From Anoplolepis gracilipes (taxonomy: Eukaryota; Arthropoda; Insecta; Hymenoptera; Formicidae): a stretch of DNA of 64,000 nucleotides. Made by a program: the position numbers and the translations under genes. Positions 35,501 through 45,125 of this stretch are shown here, piece by piece. Below the pieces are notes generated by a model. That model was given only the letters and a program-made list of their open reading frames with translations. It was not told where the DNA came from and searched no databases. The stretch covers positions 3,765,001 through 3,829,000 of the forward strand of contig NC_132980.1 of assembly GCF_047496725.1 (NCBI RefSeq). Direction: 5' to 3'. The stretch's first letter is position 1. Each line of letters begins with the position of its first letter.

Positions 35501-37404
35501 CGGTCGAGAGTGAAATAATCACCTCACGGCCGTATGTTGTAGCTTCCGACTCTTCTGAGGAAATATTCGACAGTAAACCTCTATCATCCGGTCCACCTCC
35601 CCCCACATCTTCCCATCCTTCACCTTCCCCACGTTTCACGAATAACCAACAATCACCACCGTTAATTACGAAAGGACTCTTGGACCTCCTTGACGAACAG
35701 ACGAACAATGAACGCGTCGATAACGTAGCGCAATTTCAGTCACGAGGAAAAACAATATCACACTTACCTTCTATACCCCCAGAACCTCCACCCGACCCCG
35801 TGACAGAACCGCCGGACGAAACCACTGTTGACGACAACAGCGATAAGGAATTCGATACCTTGGAAATTCTTCCCGAAGAAGAAACTCTGCAAATGAGACC
35901 AGAATTAATAACCACCCATAGCACAAGATGCCGTATAAAAAAACGCAACATACCATTACTGAATTGCAACGATAACACAATCATACTGGTCACCGTTGAT
36001 AAACACCCCTTCGATAAAGGAGCTATGGAATTACAGCAAGATGGATACCTACCTCCGCTAGACGACTTAATGCTCGGAAGAGCGCGAGTCTATCCATCCA
36101 TAGACGCGGGACGACACATTATAGTACTACCTGCAAAAGAGAAAAGAACAACATTATTGGACGAAGAAATCTTAAAGGAATGTTTCAGATCAACCCTCGA
36201 CGTGATGACGGAATTACAACTACATACTGTTAGCATACGAGAGACACCCAGCCTCGACACGATACCATGGGATCGAGTCTTACAGACACTGCAAGCGATA
36301 CTCTCCGAAAGGCCCGTCACCATCAGCATATGTCATGGACCAACCGTCACCCCTCCGGTAGAGGACCGTACAGCGATAATCCGCGAAAATCACGAATCTG
36401 CCGTCGGTGGACACAAGGGCGTCACGAAGACGTACCAGCGAATTAAACAAAGGTTTACATGGAACAAAATGAAAGGCGATATATTAAACTACATCAGGAA
36501 TTGTCGAACGTGTCAATCTATGAAACTAGTCAGAAGGAAGACTCGACAACCAATGATATTGACCGACACACCTGGACGCGCCTTCGACAAAGTGGCTCTC
36601 GACATAGTAGGACCACTCAGAACCACTCCTAGCGGCAACTCATACGTTCTAACGATGCAAGATCTCCTCACAAAATACTCAGTATACGCACCACTACCAG
36701 ACGCTAGAGGCGAAACCACGGCGAACGCCTTTATCCACTATTTTATCTGTCGTTTTGGATGCCCCCGAAGCATACTCACCGACCAAGGGACGAACTTTAC
36801 CGGTGTACTCATGAAAAGCGTAACCAAAAAGTTCCGTATCCAACACTTCCGAACGACTGCTCACCATCCACAATCTAATGGGTCACTCGAAAGGTCGCAC
36901 CTCGTTCTAATGGAATACCTGAAGTGCTTCGTCAATAAGGAAGAAGCATGGGACGACCTCATTGAGCGTGCCAGTTTTTCGTATAATACCTCAGTACACG
37001 AAGGTACCGGGTACACACCTCACGAATTGATCTTCGGACGTGTCGCCAGAGTTCCATCGGGACACAACCCCGAAGAAGATCCTGAAACATATCACTCCTA
37101 CTTAACAAACCTGTTCGAAAAAATCTGTGATATACAGGAAGTCGCTAGAGCTAATCTCATTAGGGCTAAAGAGCGCTCCAAAAATTACTACGACAAACGC
37201 GTAAACCCGACGACTTTCAACGCAAACGATAACGTCTTTCTATTAAACGAGAGTAAAACAGATAAATTCGGAAAAGAATATCACGGCCCGTACCGCATTA
37301 TCGAAATCCTCGACCACGAAAACGTGCGAATTCAAATTAATAAATCAACGCGAATAGTGCACGTCAATAGACTACGGAAAGCCCACTACGGCGAACCAGG
37401 ATGA
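32332..37404 (+). CDS. pol: Pol polyprotein of element E2 (PR-RT-RNase H-IN)
   Basis: Expressed as Gag-Pol by -1 frameshift at 32329. Residues are counted from the Met codon at 32500. Retropepsin active site DTGA is at 3-6; a Pro/Ser-rich linker lies at ~170-400; reverse transcriptase has YMDD at 690-693; RNase H has TTDASD near 837-842. A Ser/Pro/acidic spacer (~980-1140) and a macro-like segment (~1147-1280) follow. Integrase has the zinc finger (His 1298 to Cys 1335) and D1368, D1428, E1464 (D,D35E), then a C-terminal tail with an HVNRLRKAH motif. The domain order is Ty3/Gypsy. The frame is intact, so E2 could encode active enzymes. The spacer before integrase is unusually long. Confidence 0.93.
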   Translation, partial: KPNRGLGQRSVPRPFPNPLHPLHGRETRSLHVLRGDDGNVPAVELASPSFRGPTAFMLDTGAQPNIIKKGCIKSDIQINNKETIQLTGITENVVTTLGSAIAYVSETPVVFHVVADEFPIITQGILGSSFFTEHNACINYGNKLITWRDCAFPFKDKESIVIPSRMKLGITVRIANPEIKTGYLAPIRARDAVFAGDALVTCINDKAYIGITNTLDEEVEIIIPTVTLTEVTKISQDPPSREPLRQPSSPSGNSPVKIQASKSLRTQEARTAPATSQDNFTTCKNKQPNKLHNNTKTKIHIENNKQSNSSFNKQNTLQNQNTFTPSLPLLNTPTQNVDPDYHLYGQEHCLPLVAPRCGVDLGRHPNTSPYYPPSLSTKNATLQATIVSTHTSLDSNTIITNHSHITYTERGSLSPPANDDAALASVRTPSSGLGPGGQSSIIALPYFPLNPAKADDSPPLCVATNKQPETNNNIHHFTLIDQRASNLAKYNDIHKMQIVNMVNEKIHWKNLRNSPEILTQREHNHKEDSTPDRITQIIRLLRLDHLNDLEKENIFELIKRHNDRFYVPGEYLDQTSTITHKIITSDEIPIHTKQYRFPPIHREEINKQVNELLQKNIVTPSTSPYSSPVWIVPKKPDSTGNKRWRMVIDYRRLNEKTLGDAYPLPNISDILDQLGSAKYFSVLDLASGFHQIPMDPKDAHKTAFSTPHGHYQFSRMPFGLRNAPATFQRLMDQILTGLQGIELLVYMDDIVIYASSLREHDIKMDKLMKRLKTANLTLQPDKCEFLRHEVVYLGHVITDTGVRPDPQKVSAVKDFPVPRSLKNVRQFLGLSGYYRRFIPDFSGIAKPMSDLLKKNSTFSWNENTQHAFETLRRRLCEEPVLQFPDFTREFLLTTDASDYAIAGVLSQGTIGHDLPIAYTSRVLNSAERNYSTTEKELLAIIYCVGHFRPYLYGRKFTLVTDHQPLAWLNRVKDPTSRLMRWRLKLEEYEYTVAYKTGVTNKNADALSRNPITATVSILPIEKKRIRLPQKVRDLITSTDDDSSDDERRRKVPTRRSTVESEIITSRPYVVASDSSEEIFDSKPLSSGPPPPTSSHPSPSPRFTNNQQSPPLITKGLLDLLDEQTNNERVDNVAQFQSRGKTISHLPSIPPEPPPDPVTEPPDETTVDDNSDKEFDTLEILPEEETLQMRPELITTHSTRCRIKKRNIPLLNCNDNTIILVTVDKHPFDKGAMELQQDGYLPPLDDLMLGRARVYPSIDAGRHIIVLPAKEKRTTLLDEEILKECFRSTLDVMTELQLHTVSIRETPSLDTIPWDRVLQTLQAILSERPVTISICHGPTVTPPVEDRTAIIRENHESAVGGHKGVTKTYQRIKQRFTWNKMKGDILNYIRNCRTCQSMKLVRRKTRQPMILTDTPGRAFDKVALDIVGPLRTTPSGNSYVLTMQDLLTKYSVYAPLPDARGETTANAFIHYFICRFGCPRSILTDQGTNFTGVLMKSVTKKFRIQHFRTTAHHPQSNGSLERSHLVLMEYLKCFVNKEEAWDDLIERASFSYNTSVHEGTGYTPHELIFGRVARVPSGHNPEEDPETYHSYLTNLFEKICDIQEVARANLIRAKERSKNYYDKRVNPTTFNANDNVFLLNESKTDKFGKEYHGPYRIIEILDHENVRIQINKSTRIVHVNRLRKAHYGEPG

Positions 37405-37409
37405 CTACC

Positions 37410-37424
37410 TTTCTTCTGTTTCAG
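37410..37424 (+). promoter_or_regulatory. E2 env splice acceptor
   Basis: A pyrimidine-rich tract ending TTTCAG lies six bases after the pol stop and 95 bp before the env ATG. This is the expected place for the 3' splice site of a subgenomic env mRNA, and it is also present in E1. Confidence 0.65.
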
Positions 37425-37519
37425 ATTGGATTACTCAGTTATCTTCTCCATTTTCTGGTTCAGACCGGAACGTACTGTTCTACATTTTTCTCTTAAGCAG
37501 AATCAACATAGAGTTCACA

Positions 37520-39376
37520 ATGGCCTCACTGATCGTCTTCCTAGCGTATCTGGCAACCCAGGACTGCAACGCCCTCGTAGGCTACGACTGCAACACGCCG
37601 TGCGACAACGGGACCACAATCTCGCTGCTCGATAACAACGCCTGTCGATTACACGGGAAGCTTCCAATCACCCGAGATGTGAGCGTGGAGATCCTCGCGA
37701 AGCCCAGACTCACCACAGCGGACGTACTAAGCTGCCGCATAGAGATAGACTACGTGATCAGCCACACGGACCACACCACGAGGGAATCTACAACACCTAC
37801 CAGCAATAAACGACATTACTTATCTGTATCTGCTCCTGTATGCATGCACATACACGCACAAGGGAAACTGCAATTCGGGAACCAGACCCTTGACGGCCTT
37901 TCCGCCAACCGCGTGAATAGCCGCACTATTCCGCCGACCGAAACCGTCAGCGCCCACAACCTGCCATCAGACGACCTGAAAACAAAACGCGTCATAAACG
38001 TGTACTTGCACATAACGTTCAAACGGACCATTGTCAAGATCGACACGATGGAAACCAAGATATTCTTACCTAGTGGTGCTAGTTGCACATACATCGACCT
38101 TGAATGCACCGACGAAGAGGGCTTTCATAATTTCTGGTCCCCCTTTGTTCACGGAGGATGCACTCAACTACGGCATACCGTCTTGTATAGAGGAATTGCC
38201 AAAAGACTACAAATTACGGGACGTCCCACGGCATACGCCTTAACGGTAGAAAACACCAACCTGCTCGCGTTTGCTCGAGCGCGTCACGACGTCTGCAACG
38301 CCACTGTGATACAGACCGAAAACCCCCGACTAGTAATACGGGAAATCAACGACTCTTACGTAAAGAATCAACCATCCGTAAATAAGGTGCACCGATCTCA
38401 CCACTCGTACTTTTCGTACAAGAGTAACACAAAGACAGACCTGAGCGTAGAAAATACCTACGAAGACCTTGTCATGAGGAAATGCCTCACGGAAGTAACA
38501 AAATTACACGCCTTGACCGCCATGGCTCACCAAGACCCTCCATCATTTGCGTACGCCGTCACAAAAACACCAGGATACTCAGCGCGCGTACGAGGGGAAG
38601 CTGTACAAGTATTTCGATGTACTCCTGTACCTGCACGGATCAGGGCCACGGAAAGCTGTTTCCAGGAGCTCCCAGTAATAATAGACGGGAAGCCCATGTA
38701 CCTAAAGCCAAGAACACGCGTTATATCTGGCGAAGGCACAGAAATTGAATGCGATCCGCTTGCTACGGCAATGTACAAAATGAGAAACAAATGGTACGTA
38801 TTCACTCCAGAGTTGAAAGTGTCTGCTATCGATCCTCAAGGCCTCCAATCAAGAACGCTACCATGGGGTCAACATATCGACGAGTTAAACGAGATTCACG
38901 AGCACTCGGACGTACAGAATCCAAGCACAGACGACTCTCCAGGACGACCAGACCACTCGAGCCCTGTATACATCGTGGAGGTCTCGGTAACAACAACAGT
39001 TATTGGTGGAATTATAATACTCACCTTATTTATCATCTTGAAAAGCCTAGCAAGAAAGTTAAGCTATCGAAACTCGAGCCTGAAAAATAAAAACATATTA
39101 ACAAATGATGATATGTTAATGACTGATGATAGTGCCAACTCTCAAAAACCAACCAAACAGGAAACACCTGCCAAGACACTCAGCAATTCTCCATTATCGC
39201 GCCCAATGATAGATCACCGAATCCAGAAGGACATCTCTCATGAATCCACGGATACGATGACGATTCACCACTCTTCCAAGGAGAGGACTCCCGCCATATC
39301 TTCAGAGATCGCCAACCTGCGAGAAGCCTACTTGCACTTGGAACGAAAGATCAACCGTCTATCAACCGCACCGTAA
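37520..39376 (+). CDS. env: Env-like glycoprotein of endogenous retroelement E2
   Basis: This 618-codon ORF starts 115 bp after pol. An N-terminal signal-like segment is followed by a short Cys motif (YDCNTPCDNGTT, residues ~23-34), a long ectodomain with paired cysteines and sequons, a KTKR site near residue 153, a membrane segment near residues 486-510 and a ~105-residue cytoplasmic tail whose last 30 residues look helical. The role would be membrane glycoprotein of the particle. The origin is uncertain: it lacks the features of the errantivirus F-type env seen at 63234-64000, and some arthropod RNA-virus glycoproteins have a similar N-terminal Cys pattern. Expression is probably by splicing. 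Confidence 0.85.
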   Translation: MASLIVFLAYLATQDCNALVGYDCNTPCDNGTTISLLDNNACRLHGKLPITRDVSVEILAKPRLTTADVLSCRIEIDYVISHTDHTTRESTTPTSNKRHYLSVSAPVCMHIHAQGKLQFGNQTLDGLSANRVNSRTIPPTETVSAHNLPSDDLKTKRVINVYLHITFKRTIVKIDTMETKIFLPSGASCTYIDLECTDEEGFHNFWSPFVHGGCTQLRHTVLYRGIAKRLQITGRPTAYALTVENTNLLAFARARHDVCNATVIQTENPRLVIREINDSYVKNQPSVNKVHRSHHSYFSYKSNTKTDLSVENTYEDLVMRKCLTEVTKLHALTAMAHQDPPSFAYAVTKTPGYSARVRGEAVQVFRCTPVPARIRATESCFQELPVIIDGKPMYLKPRTRVISGEGTEIECDPLATAMYKMRNKWYVFTPELKVSAIDPQGLQSRTLPWGQHIDELNEIHEHSDVQNPSTDDSPGRPDHSSPVYIVEVSVTTTVIGGIIILTLFIILKSLARKLSYRNSSLKNKNILTNDDMLMTDDSANSQKPTKQETPAKTLSNSPLSRPMIDHRIQKDISHESTDTMTIHHSSKERTPAISSEIANLREAYLHLERKINRLSTAP

Positions 39377-39437
39377 GCCGAGTTCAACGAGCTCACCGTC
39401 GCATCATTTCACGCTGCTCCACTTTTAAGGAGGGGGG
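39377..39437 (+). other. E2 3' untranslated segment with polypurine tract
   Basis: 61 bp between the env stop and L6. The polypurine tract AAGGAGGGGGG at 39427-39437 directly abuts the LTR terminus TGTCACG and marks the start of the 3' LTR. Confidence 0.9.
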
Positions 39438-42319
39438 TGTCACGTCCAGCGCCTCCGCTTGACACCAGTCGCCGTCCGTTGACTCCATACGTCACCTGTT
39501 AAGTAGACATAGTAAGCGTTAAGCACCTATAAAATTCTTTTACTTTCCTTTTCTTTTTATATATACATATATATATATATAGTTATTATCAAAAATAGAT
39601 TAAGCCGATAAATACCTTTTATTATGTTTCCGGCTAAAACATCCTTTTCCTTTTTTTTTTTCTTTTTCTTCCTTTTTTTTTTCCTGTTTTATCCCCATCA
39701 CTGGTTCTCCCCTATCACCTACCTAAAAATGAAGGAAAATAATTAATTAATTGTCCAATGAAAATTCTCACCTATTTTCCGGCCACCCGGTATATCACCT
39801 TCTGGTCCGCCTCCTCAGCACCTGAAAAAGAGAAGAGAAACGACCCACCAAGTCGGTCGAACATCTTAATTTTATTATAATTACCCATTTAGTTTTGTCA
39901 CTCTAGTTGCAGTATCTGAAAAATAAAAAGGAAACATAATATTAAGTATGCGTCAATAGAATAACGTAAATTAAGTAATAGCGATAATATAAACCAATGT
40001 TCACTCCACCTCGTCGTCATCACTCTTACTAAACACAAACATACACGTACACATCACCATAGACACACGCATCGAGAATTAACCACCACCCGGTATAACA
40101 AAAATATAAAGTAAATCTATATAACAAGCTAAAATCACTCAAGGAAAGAGATCGTAACTGCGAATGAGCGGAAATACAACTCCCGATACATGTTCACCTT
40201 AATAAATTGACACCCGGTATATAAACTAACATTGTCATATTATCCAAACATTAGTATAAAATAGTGTTTAACAACCGACCGATTCATTTGGTTAAATTCC
40301 ATAAGCTTCATATAATAAACTCCGATCGGTACTTTCGGGACACCCTGTATATGAACTTTCATTAATTATTAAAACTGAGCAAGCCAAGTAACTCGTATGT
40401 GCAATTGCAACTTCCTATGCACAGTCTAAATCACTTTTCTCAATATATCAAAAGTTGTCGCAACATCGAAAAGCACCCAATTTTTAACGATTTAAACATC
40501 ACATAAAAAACCCGCCCAGTGACCTTAATTAATTATTTCCTGGCGCCTTGACTCATAAGGAACCAAAAAAGGTAGCAACTTATAGGGCTACAGCCCCGCC
40601 ATAAAAAGTTAAGCGCACATTGTTATAGACCCATTTTGCTTCAGGAACACCTCATATTTTCAACTTTAATAATTTATTTATTTTAATCCGCACCTCCAAT
40701 ATATAATTATGCCTTCACTATTAAATGCAGTTTTATATCCCAAAGCCGAATTAATACCACAATAACGTACATGTCTAACGATTCTGTCACCCAAATATAA
40801 TAACTTGTCAATTTTACTCATATTCCACCGCAGCGCAGTGATTTCATTAAATCCAAATTTTAACAATAATAAAAGATTCGATCAAACCCATCTTCTGCAT
40901 AATAATTCCTTACCATGAATCCAATTTGGTTTGCCAATAAAAATCCGGTCAGCTATCATTTATAATTATTTCATATATCAACCATGGAGATAACTTGGTG
41001 CATGCACATATACATATATATATATATATATGCGACTCGCTGCAGATATCATAATCCACAGATGTTTTAAAGGCAAATTATAATGACCTGACAAGAACTC
41101 CTCGAGGCTCAGACAATATTTAAGTAATCAATTAAAACCAATAATAATTAAAATGAACCACTCATAATACATATATATATATATATATATTATAGTGAAA
41201 ACAATATAAATATCCCATAAAGAGTTTAAAACGAATAAAGCTCTGGAAGATAACTAAAGTTAAATAGTCACACTCAATATATACAATTACTTAATTAACT
41301 CTTACTTATACAAGGTGTCTGAAATAACTTGAACGTGATAATATTCTCAAAACTTCGTTATCATTTTATTGAGGATGAATGATAATTACAATATACATAT
41401 GCATAATAAACAAAATGACCATACCTATATATACGGTGGTACGATAATACACACATCATACACTACATAAACCAAGTATAAACGCATAATGAACACCCAG
41501 AAATAATTACATAGATACACGCTCCTTAACAAACACACCATAAAATTATATAACAATAGTCACTTAATATACCCGGTGATACAAAAATACGCGCGTTATA
41601 AACTTATCATCTACACAATGTTTAATCAGTATCTGACTATTATAGACATATTATCCACCCAGTAACACGCAAATACACACACTCTATAAATAATTTATAT
41701 ACATAGTGACCCATTAGTACGCACAAATAAAGCACTCTCAATAAACCTATTATAAACTTATTACAGGCATATTCATATATTAACATACACATAATCAATG
41801 TATCATATACATGGTAACGCAATAGTTTCGGATCTTATAACTAATTCATACATATTCCAAGCGTATTACTTAAATTACACACTCAACCTCTCACAATATA
41901 AACTTGTCTTAAATTTATGCATTTATACACACTTACACACTCCTCATCCATCCATTGTAAATATATCACGGCATATTACATGTGCATTTATACCATTATT
42001 ACATATATATAAATATATAAACCTTTACTACTAGTTATAATGATATACATACATACATATAGTTATATAATAGCGAGTTTAACGTCTGTAGACTAATTTA
42101 GATCTTGTAATCCACGAATAACATTATGCGACATCATAGATAATTGTTAATTAATAAGTTAATTAGCGTAATGCTCTCATATCTCTACAATTATTTAAGT
42201 ACAACGCTATAATACAATGCGGCGATAAGTAATTAATCAGATAAGTTATCGTAACGCTAGTAATAATTGCGATATATCTAGAAATAACGATATAGATATT
42301 ACATTATAATGCTAGTCCC

Positions 42320-42535
42320 GAAGGTTCTAGAACATTCAGGAACCGCCGGATCACGTGAAAATTTCGGACAAACACCGTGATAGCTTACTATTGCCCGGCG
42401 CGTGATACCCGTGACAAACAAGCATGACCAGGATCGGACCACGTTGCGCGCGCTATAATTCAGAAGGTGGGAGCCCTCAGCGACCACGGGTATATAAACG
42501 GGAGCACCGTGTGCTCAAAAATCAGAGTATTCAGT
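42320..42535 (+). promoter_or_regulatory. L6 LTR promoter: heat shock element and TATA box
   Basis: Five-box array at 42320-42342, CACGTG close downstream, and TATATAAA at 42491-42498. In the 3' LTR it could drive transcription into the flanking LINE. Confidence 0.7.
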
Positions 42536-43616
42536 TCTCGCCTAGACAGTTCAGATCATTAGACAGTTCAGATCATATTTAGTATTCGGCTTTCGCCCGA
42601 CAGTAAAATCTGTTGTACGGTTCGTTCCGACCATTCAGTTTTCGCATAATCAGTATTCGATCAGCAGTCAATACTCGATTCATACAGTACCCAGTAAATT
42701 CATTGTACGTACAGACAGTCATTTATACGATTTAATAATCGGTTATCCTTATAACATTCAATCATACATACGCTCTCGCAAGTTTTCGCGCAGTGTAATT
42801 AATATTATATCTTCGAATCAGTGGTTTCTAGTTCATTACGGTATTATTCACACAAAATCATTAATTCAGAGAGACTTCGAGACTAGCATATCGCGAATAC
42901 TATTAATTAGCCTTCAGTTCTTACGTTTACTGTCGTATAAATCTATTCTTGATTATTTGTATCCACTGTTACCATTATATTTCCTTTCTCTTTATCGATT
43001 TCCACGGCGCTCACAATACATATCGAATTCTATCTATCACTTTTAAAGATATTTTATCTAAATTTTCGTTTGCAGTGAATTACTTCTATCAACAATATAA
43101 GCGTATTATCTTTTCCTCTCCATGCAATTGTTAATGCCGCCTATCTATAATATCGTTTACGCGTCCGAAACCAGTCTGTGCGTGAAATCATAGTCGAAGG
43201 AAAGTTCTATTAACTAATGTTGTAATACTAATATTGTAGATCCACATTCTTGTGTACACCCGCGTTACAGTGTGCTTCCCAGTGGTTCCTGTAACACATA
43301 ACAATTTAGTGAAGTGAGTACGTTGTCGTAATTATTAAGATATATTCGTGTAATCATTAATCATATTGTTTACGTGTAATTACTCGAAATATACATACTT
43401 GTGTCAGTTCGCGGCCCCTGTCCATTCCGGGCGTCGGTCATCTTTTCGGTGTCAATTCTTCTCGCCGTTAACCTCTCGCGTCTATACCTGTAAATATAAA
43501 GACAAGCTTTCTACTCTAATTTTAATATTGAAGTTATCGGGCAAATTAGTGCTACTTATCTGACGAGGTCATCCTTCCTTCAAGCCTACTTCGGGCTCTC
43601 TCTTTCATCCTGCGGC

Positions 43617-44142
43617 GACGCGCGCCTCCTCCAGGGCGTTCTTGTATTCCCTATAGCTTCTTCCTATATATTTTTTTTTTTTCTCTTTTCTTTCTTTCTT
43701 TTTTTTTCTTTTCTTTTCCCTTATCCGCTCACCAGTGGCAAGGTCCGCGACGTCCGCCTTGACATACCCAGAGCCTCAGATATCTGTAACTTATAATCGA
43801 AGAGATTAATATTTTATTCGGACGTCTTCATAGGGAATGTCATTAGACAGAGAGCGATAACCATTCTTACCTACATCCTTCCTACGTAGTGTGCCTCTTT
43901 CAGGGCGATTCTACGTCCCTTCTAGCAGTGCGCCTCATTCAGGGCGGCTCTGCCTTCATCCTTCGTAGTGCGCCTCCTTCAGAGCCGGACTACCTCTCTC
44001 TAGGTCGCACGCCTCTCTCAGGGCGAACGACTCTCTTCTCCGAGGAGCGCCTCTTTCAGGGCATTCCGCCTCCTAGCGTGCAGCGCGCCTCTGTCAGGGC
44101 GATCTGCCTCCTCTCAGTCCACGAACCGCGCCTCTGTCAGGG
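43617..44142 (+). repeat. L6 hairpin-motif array (eight motifs)
   Basis: As in L2 but lacking the unit that would lie at about 43875, where the flanking CTACATCC segment has collapsed. Confidence 0.65.
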
Positions 44143-44411
44143 CGTCTCTCACAATTCCTCCGATCGCTCTTCTTGATCTAAAATATAGAATAAATATTAA
44201 ATTAAAGTAAACTCATTAAGGCTCACCCTGTCCCCGCAACCCGTCAGATAAGGTCAAGTCAACTCGTTTACCAATTTACTTTAACGCGTATGTTTTTTTT
44301 TTTTTTTTTCCTTTTCATCACTCGCGTTACTATTACTAACCCCAGTCTATACCCCTCCGCGTATTCAACTATGGCGTCGATTATGATTTCGCTTACCTTC
44401 TTAGCTGCGTC

Positions 44412-44828
44412 ATGGGTCGGTCACGTAGAGCAGGGCGTGCTCACCAATTGAAGCGCCTCATCCGGTCACTATACCAAGGCGGCTCCTACCTGACGGTCCG
44501 AACAGCTGCGTCGCCACCAGGTAGTCAGAGCCCAGCATCCGTCGGGTATTTCACTTACCCTCCACCGGGAACCCATACATCGGAGTCATCAACCCCTGAC
44601 CAGCTACACGACGCCGTCACTCCACCGGCATCCAGTAGCGGGGTCGTCGCTTCCTCACATAAGCCCTTACCGCCTATCGAATACCGTCCGTGGCCCGTGC
44701 CCCCGCCGTTGATAGACTTCGGGATTACGCAACCGAGGATCATTTCCTCCCAGGCTTTCTTCGGGCGAGTATGCATCCTGTCGTCCGCTGAAGCACCTAT
44801 CAATTCGCCTCCTGATAACCGTCCGTGA
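44412..44828 (+). CDS. LTR-encoded 138-aa protein (L6 copy)
   Basis: Intact plus-strand copy in the 3' LTR of E2. Compared with L2 it has one Arg-to-Lys replacement and at least one silent change (CGA to AGA). Confidence 0.5.
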   Translation: MGRSRRAGRAHQLKRLIRSLYQGGSYLTVRTAASPPGSQSPASVGYFTYPPPGTHTSESSTPDQLHDAVTPPASSSGVVASSHKPLPPIEYRPWPVPPPLIDFGITQPRIISSQAFFGRVCILSSAEAPINSPPDNRP

Positions 44829-45125
44829 TTTAATTGTCTAATCGTCTTGAAAAATATAATATAACTGTACATATATGTTTATTATAAAATAATGATAAAT
44901 ACATAAAAATCAGTATACGTAAACAATCTGCATTCATTGTCTACTCACTTCACATCCTCCCTATTATCTATTACGTCCCGACCTCTAGTTTCCGGTGCAC
45001 CGCTACGCTGATCGTGACAGGTTTACCGCTCGGCCACCGCGATCCGCGTACACCAACCATCGTAACCGCACCTCGCTCGCGAACGCAGAGGACGTAACAA
45101 CTGGTGACAGCGGTGGGACGTAACA

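Larger units (their letters stand above)
39438..45125 (+). repeat. L6: 3' LTR of element E2
   Basis: This complete 5688-bp LTR lies in the same orientation as gag-pol-env and is placed by the polypurine tract. It ends GGGACGTAACA at 45125, followed by AGGGG inside an R1-like LINE. It is nearly identical to L2. The hairpin array has eight motifs, one unit near 43875 having been lost. The partner 5' LTR is not in the assembly here, so LTR dating is impossible for E2. Confidence 0.93.
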
